Source: Pinibacter soli (GTDB taxonomy: Bacteria > Bacteroidota > Bacteroidia > Chitinophagales > Chitinophagaceae). Taken from it: a stretch of DNA of 64,000 nt. Positions 60,063-64,000 of the stretch are shown here, piece after piece; within the stretch, counting starts at the first letter, position 1, and every line of letters starts with the position of its first letter. The translations under genes and the position numbers were made by a program. The DNA is taken from NCBI RefSeq assembly GCF_029961145.1, contig NZ_JASBRG010000007.1, positions 1,406,155 through 1,470,154 on the forward strand, read 5' to 3'. Under the pieces are notes generated by a model. It saw only the letters and a program-made list of their open reading frames with translations, was not told where the DNA came from and did not search any database.

Positions 60063-62213
60063 CTAATTATTATTCAACACAGGAATGATTTTATACCCGG
60101 AGTAAGCTGCGGTTGGATAAAAGGCATCCCCTACTTTATAAATGAATTTTGATTCTCCAAAATATGGCAAGTCATTCTCTGTAGCATTTGTTTGATTGAG
60201 CGTAATGGTTGTAACTCCGGTAATAGGCCTGCCGACACTTGCGCCACCACAGCCAATCCCTGCCGAGGCAACCGTACAGTCATTATTGATTTCTAATTTT
60301 CCCGCATACTTGTATATGTCCTTCACCTGATCATTCGATAGATTAAGCTTTAGCGTGTTGTTTACAAAAGCAGTAAATACATCCCAACGTGCAGCTGTGT
60401 AAGAAATATTTAATGACGGGCGTTTAGCCGGGTTGCTGCATGAAATGCCGCCGAACTGCATTATTTTATAAACATACCCTTCGTCGTTCATCCTGTACTG
60501 CACAGGATAGTTAATGCCAGTGTTATTAATGGTTGTATACATAGAGGCAATAAGCCCCGTTATTTTCTGCCCGTAATAGTTCTGTTCGCTCCAAAAGTCA
60601 TCAGAGCTCTCGCTGGAGATTTGCGTATTGCTGAGAGATGGAAGATTTACTGCGGTTATGTTTGTATTGACTTCGGGTTGCAACTCAAATGTGGTTTTAC
60701 CGGCGACATAAATACCTCTCACAGGTTGTATCTGCATAAATGGATATTGGCTGACATAGCGGAATTGGCTGGCGAATAGTCCGTAATAATTGTTGGCATA
60801 TAAATTAAGGGTCGCACTGTTTATAGTAGCATTTTTGGCCAGCATTGATAAATCAAACGTAGCGCCGGCTCGTTGAACAAACCAAGTGCCGTTTGTCCAC
60901 GTACCGGCCACTATACCATCTTCATTTGCGACTACTGTGGGCATATCTGATTTGATCAGCATTGAATTAACAATAGGGACATTAATCGTTTCTGTGATGG
61001 ATAATTGATTGGAAGGATATTGGTTCGCAAATTGGTTCCATATATTTTGCAAGGTATCAGACACTATCGCTATATCATTGCTCCATGGCAACTGATATAG
61101 TTTATAATTACAAGTATTAACCAACCATTCAGCGTATACCTCAGCTTTATAATTTAAAGCCAAATGCTCATTCATGTACCATTCAAAAAGTTGCAAACCA
61201 TTCATCGTAGAATCAACCCAGTTGCCGGCAGGTGCGCCTAGTAAATTTACTTTGGATGCCGGTGGCGGAGGGGTGATAGAGTCGGTTACGAGGTTTGGAG
61301 TGGCAGTGAACTCATCCATGTTATTCGGCCCTCCCTTTGCTTTACTAACTGCCAGGGAATATGTATAACTGAAATTACCCGGTTCTTGCATCAAAGCATA
61401 CACATCGTTGTGCCGATAGTTTTTTACACTATTATATGCAGAACCTTGAGACCCTGGCACAAACATATGTACGGTTGCACCTTTTGTATGCCCGGGAAAT
61501 TCTGCAATAAAGTTCTTATAGGTTTTGATCAGTAACGCAGGCGTAATAGATACAGGCATAGTTGTTCCGGTAGAAGGAACAATTAATTGATTCTGCATAT
61601 TATCGCATAAAGTATTCTGATCAGGATAGTAAATGGTGTTATAATAATAGGCGATGCTCTTCAGCAAATGAGTTGTGGAATCATATACCATCTCAACTTG
61701 CTTGTAGGGCATGTTTGGCAAATATTGAATGGTAAGTTTTTTATAAATGCCCCCGGCATTTTTTAGTATAAGATCCTGCAAGGTTGATTCGTTGTATATG
61801 GAATCCAACAGCGGTATATTCAGTGCTCTTGAATAATTAAGCTTATTGCTTATATATATGTTTTTGCTATCGTGATCGATTGAGATATAATATTGGTTTC
61901 CCTGCAAATACTCCATACTACTGTCGACAATACCCCAGAACATTTTATCAAACATTTTGTATTGCCCCTCCTTATGCTCCAGTGATGTTGACAAGGCGGC
62001 ACTATCGGCAAAATCGTAAGCTACATTGTAGCTAAGCAGATCGGTTGATTGATAAGCATTTCCTATAGCAATCATTTCCTTAAATGCATTGGTACGACTT
62101 GCCAGCCTTATTCCCAATGGCTGCATTTCCTTTTGGGCTTGAAGCGCATTTACACCTGCCGACAGGCTCATGCTCAATACAGCTACTATCAACGCTTTCA
62201 ACAGGTATCGCAT
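60063..62213 (-). CDS. Secreted protein sharing a block with the RHS giant
   Basis: Start set at ATG 62213 (MRYLLKALIVAVLSMSLSAGVNA, signal peptide; 716 residues). The first 210 residues (TRTNAFKEMIAIGNAYQSTDLLSYNVAYDFADS...) are a domain I know only from proteins beside RHS genes in Chitinophagaceae. The next 480 residues are clearly homologous to the middle of the RHS giant: FIAEFPGHTKGATVHMFV, NGLQLFEWYMNEHL, LSITETINVPIVNSMLIKS, NATINSATLNLYANNYYGLFASQFR, INYPVQYRMNDEGYVYKIMQFGG. The last part is a DNRLRE/CBM96-like fold. It follows the PA14 gene and precedes the RHS gene on the same strand, so it is probably part of the same secreted assembly. Confidence 0.75.
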   Translation of the reverse strand: MRYLLKALIVAVLSMSLSAGVNALQAQKEMQPLGIRLASRTNAFKEMIAIGNAYQSTDLLSYNVAYDFADSAALSTSLEHKEGQYKMFDKMFWGIVDSSMEYLQGNQYYISIDHDSKNIYISNKLNYSRALNIPLLDSIYNESTLQDLILKNAGGIYKKLTIQYLPNMPYKQVEMVYDSTTHLLKSIAYYYNTIYYPDQNTLCDNMQNQLIVPSTGTTMPVSITPALLIKTYKNFIAEFPGHTKGATVHMFVPGSQGSAYNSVKNYRHNDVYALMQEPGNFSYTYSLAVSKAKGGPNNMDEFTATPNLVTDSITPPPPASKVNLLGAPAGNWVDSTMNGLQLFEWYMNEHLALNYKAEVYAEWLVNTCNYKLYQLPWSNDIAIVSDTLQNIWNQFANQYPSNQLSITETINVPIVNSMLIKSDMPTVVANEDGIVAGTWTNGTWFVQRAGATFDLSMLAKNATINSATLNLYANNYYGLFASQFRYVSQYPFMQIQPVRGIYVAGKTTFELQPEVNTNITAVNLPSLSNTQISSESSDDFWSEQNYYGQKITGLIASMYTTINNTGINYPVQYRMNDEGYVYKIMQFGGISCSNPAKRPSLNISYTAARWDVFTAFVNNTLKLNLSNDQVKDIYKYAGKLEINNDCTVASAGIGCGGASVGRPITGVTTITLNQTNATENDLPYFGESKFIYKVGDAFYPTAAYSGYKIIPVLNNN

Positions 62214-62252
62214 ATTTTTACTTTGAGTCATTTTAATAAATCAGTTCTTGTT

Positions 62253-64000
62253 CTATAACGCAGTTTGTGTGTTGCTCCGGGTTTCCTTGATGGTCATAAC
62301 GCCTCGTTCTGTTTCTTTTTTCAAACGCATCAAATTGCCTTCATCGTCATACTCATAAAAAGTGGCGTAGTTATTCTCATCCAGTTCTGCCATTAACTTC
62401 AGGCTCACAGGATCATACACAAACGATTTCATGTTACTGTTATACGGGTGAATGCGTATATCGTCCACCAGAATATTTCTCGTGCCTGGCTGAAACACCA
62501 GTTGCATATTGGTGGCACTCGCCGGAATTTTTGTAACGGCTTCATAGCGCTGCCATCCTTCAATGCGCACACCCGTAGGCGCAAGCGTAGCGTCTGAGCC
62601 TGACAATCCCGCGTATTGAATTTTAATTGGCGCAAGGCCGTCTACATTAGCGGTATTGGTATTATCATCCTTGACCTTCACCCAAGCCGTTATTAAAGAT
62701 TGTGAACCCTTTATCGGAGCTGTTTTTGGGAGAATCACGCTTTGTGGTTTAACGCTGTTTAGTTTTACACAATAGAAGTTTTGTACTTTAAAGGATCCGG
62801 AAGTATCAGCACCTATAGGATACATGGCCCCTGTAGGAATAAGCGTTTTTGTGAAGCCTTTTTCGCGGCTCCATAAAGCGGAGAAGTTGAAGGCAATATT
62901 GTCAGTTCCAGTCCAAAACTTATGGCTCCGCTCCGTTGTTGCATATATTGCTATATCATATAGCTTTCCCTTTTCCAAAAAGACTGGAACAGTTGCGGTG
63001 CCTAATGAAACAACCTGGACCCCATTGACAGTCATTATATAATTAACGGTTCTTCCATCATGATAGTCAATATAAAAAGTATAAGTATCATTTTCCGGCA
63101 CCTGTAGTTTGCCCACCCAGTTTATTGTCAACCAACCATTAGCAGGCAAACCGGGATCTGGCGCTTGATTTACAGCCCAATTAAAGTTAATACTGGCATC
63201 GGTGCGTGTCAATGACTGGTTATTATCACCTGCTACATAATAGCCGGTCAATCCAGTTCCCTTAGGTATTACCGTTCCTCTTGGTACAAGTGAGGAATCA
63301 ACCTTGATCGACAAAGCTGCTGCTGTATCTGCACTGGCAGTAAGCGGTAAAGTAATAGATTTTGATTGCCCCGCTGCGAGGCTCAAACTATACAAACCGG
63401 TATGCGCATCTGCATTTGTAATTGTAAAGCCATCAAAAGTTCTTGCATCCTTGCACAGATAATTACACTTATTGGTTTTGTAATCGTAGTCCTCCAATCC
63501 ATCAAAGAAAGTTTCCCTGTTCTTCGCATTTTGAGTGGCAGCAATTGCTAACTGCTGGTTATACCCATACTGCCCGGAGTTGTACCTGTACAATGCGTCA
63601 TAGTTTTCCATTTCGTAACCTTTTCTGTTGAAAAAGTTTTCTGCACTCGTCCAGTTCCACTGAGTAGTGTCGGCGGTTGCAGCCATTACATCACCTCCAA
63701 AACTCCAGAAGGGTTTGAAACCTGCAAGTGTGCCACCCGTTCTTGTATACACGACTGCAGACGACAGATCATTTTCCTTGCGCTCATCTCTGTCGCTATA
63801 ATATGCATAACTTCTATCGACATGCCAGTTACCAAGTATACCGAATCGGTAAGGATTAACTACGGTGTCTGATATGAATTGTTTGCAGATCTGTCCAACA
63901 CTGTCAACGCTTTTATTGTAATTTATTTTCAAATTGGAAACAGAACATGTTTTACAATAAACACCACTATTATCGCATACAAAACCATTTCCGGTCGAAT
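62253..64000 (-). CDS. RHS-associated PA14-domain protein, 5' end outside window
   Basis: The frame is open to the last base, so the true start lies to the right. At least 580 residues are visible. It contains a PA14-type domain (GTGLTGYYVAGDNNQSLTRTDASINFNW ... PENDTYTFYIDYHDGRTVNYIMTVNG), a carbohydrate-binding-like beta-sandwich (VKDDNTNTANVDGLAPIKIQYAG ... LVFQPGTRNILVDDIRIHPY) and an ending FVYDPVSLKLMAELDENNYATFYEYDDEGNLMRLKKETERG that is common to secreted proteins placed before RHS genes in Bacteroidetes. The stop is 39 bases before the start of the next gene. It is likely the first part of the RHS locus. Confidence 0.75.
   Translation of the reverse strand, partial: STGNGFVCDNSGVYCKTCSVSNLKINYNKSVDSVGQICKQFISDTVVNPYRFGILGNWHVDRSYAYYSDRDERKENDLSSAVVYTRTGGTLAGFKPFWSFGGDVMAATADTTQWNWTSAENFFNRKGYEMENYDALYRYNSGQYGYNQQLAIAATQNAKNRETFFDGLEDYDYKTNKCNYLCKDARTFDGFTITNADAHTGLYSLSLAAGQSKSITLPLTASADTAAALSIKVDSSLVPRGTVIPKGTGLTGYYVAGDNNQSLTRTDASINFNWAVNQAPDPGLPANGWLTINWVGKLQVPENDTYTFYIDYHDGRTVNYIMTVNGVQVVSLGTATVPVFLEKGKLYDIAIYATTERSHKFWTGTDNIAFNFSALWSREKGFTKTLIPTGAMYPIGADTSGSFKVQNFYCVKLNSVKPQSVILPKTAPIKGSQSLITAWVKVKDDNTNTANVDGLAPIKIQYAGLSGSDATLAPTGVRIEGWQRYEAVTKIPASATNMQLVFQPGTRNILVDDIRIHPYNSNMKSFVYDPVSLKLMAELDENNYATFYEYDDEGNLMRLKKETERGVMTIKETRSNTQTAL

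Overview
The window looks like chromosome of a member of the Bacteroidota, most likely family Chitinophagaceae (Chitinophaga/Niastella-like). The clues are SusC/SusD pairs with an ECF sigma factor and a FecR anti-sigma factor, Bacteroidetes-type conjugation genes (traE to traN, rteC), a gliding-motility C-terminal sorting domain, a TAnnTTTG-type promoter -7 box and very large RHS/YD proteins. No computation was run: families are recognised by eye from motifs and overall sequence, so names are assignments from memory and not search results.

Region 1 (1-14226) is ordinary chromosome, mostly minus strand: the end of a GH71/99-like glycosidase, a GAF protein, a metallophosphoesterase fused to an outer-membrane barrel, an SdiA-regulated-type lipoprotein, an HD-phosphohydrolase fused to a Pycsar-type membrane effector domain, a DsbA-like thioredoxin-fold protein, an MBL-fold hydrolase, a collapsed TonB-dependent receptor pseudogene, a PlsC acyltransferase and uracil-DNA glycosylase. 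Its intergenic gaps carry a family of long inverted repeats (three copies) and a second, AT-rich inverted repeat.

Region 2 (14227 to about 40100) is an integrated element in a tRNA-Arg(UCU) gene. A large serine recombinase runs antisense through the tRNA 3' end. Behind it lie small accessory genes and a conserved tra operon (traN, M, L-like, K, J, three TraI-like genes, a lipoprotein, the VirB4-type ATPase traG, traF, traE), then a frameshifted rteC. No relaxase or coupling protein is seen, so the element is probably decayed or dependent on a helper. Beyond rteC lies a cargo block: an AraC regulator, a MauE-like membrane protein and a small Cys-containing exported peptide on the plus strand, facing an ECF sigma, FecR, SusC, SusD and TlpA-thioredoxin set on the minus strand. 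Three small XRE-type genes (one frameshifted) follow, with a perfect 20-bp palindrome in front of the first. A 14-bp copy of the tRNA 3' end at 40082-40095 is a candidate right end.

Region 3 (40100-50100) holds a NUMOD4/HNH-like gene, an AraC regulator divergent from a lipoprotein, a 1600-residue repetitive secreted adhesin-like protein with a gliding-motility C-terminal domain, and a transposase fragment.

Region 4 (50104-64000, all minus strand) is an RHS polymorphic-toxin locus. It contains an upstream PA14-containing protein that runs off the window, a 720-residue secreted protein that shares a block of about 480 residues with the RHS giant, the 3151-residue RHS protein itself, and a 130-residue gene just after it that is the likely immunity gene. 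The RHS C-terminal tip carries an HG...SCNAG arrangement reminiscent of clan CD (caspase/CHAT-like) peptidases. I consider this and the MauE-peptide-TlpA-SusCD block the two most promising systems in the window.
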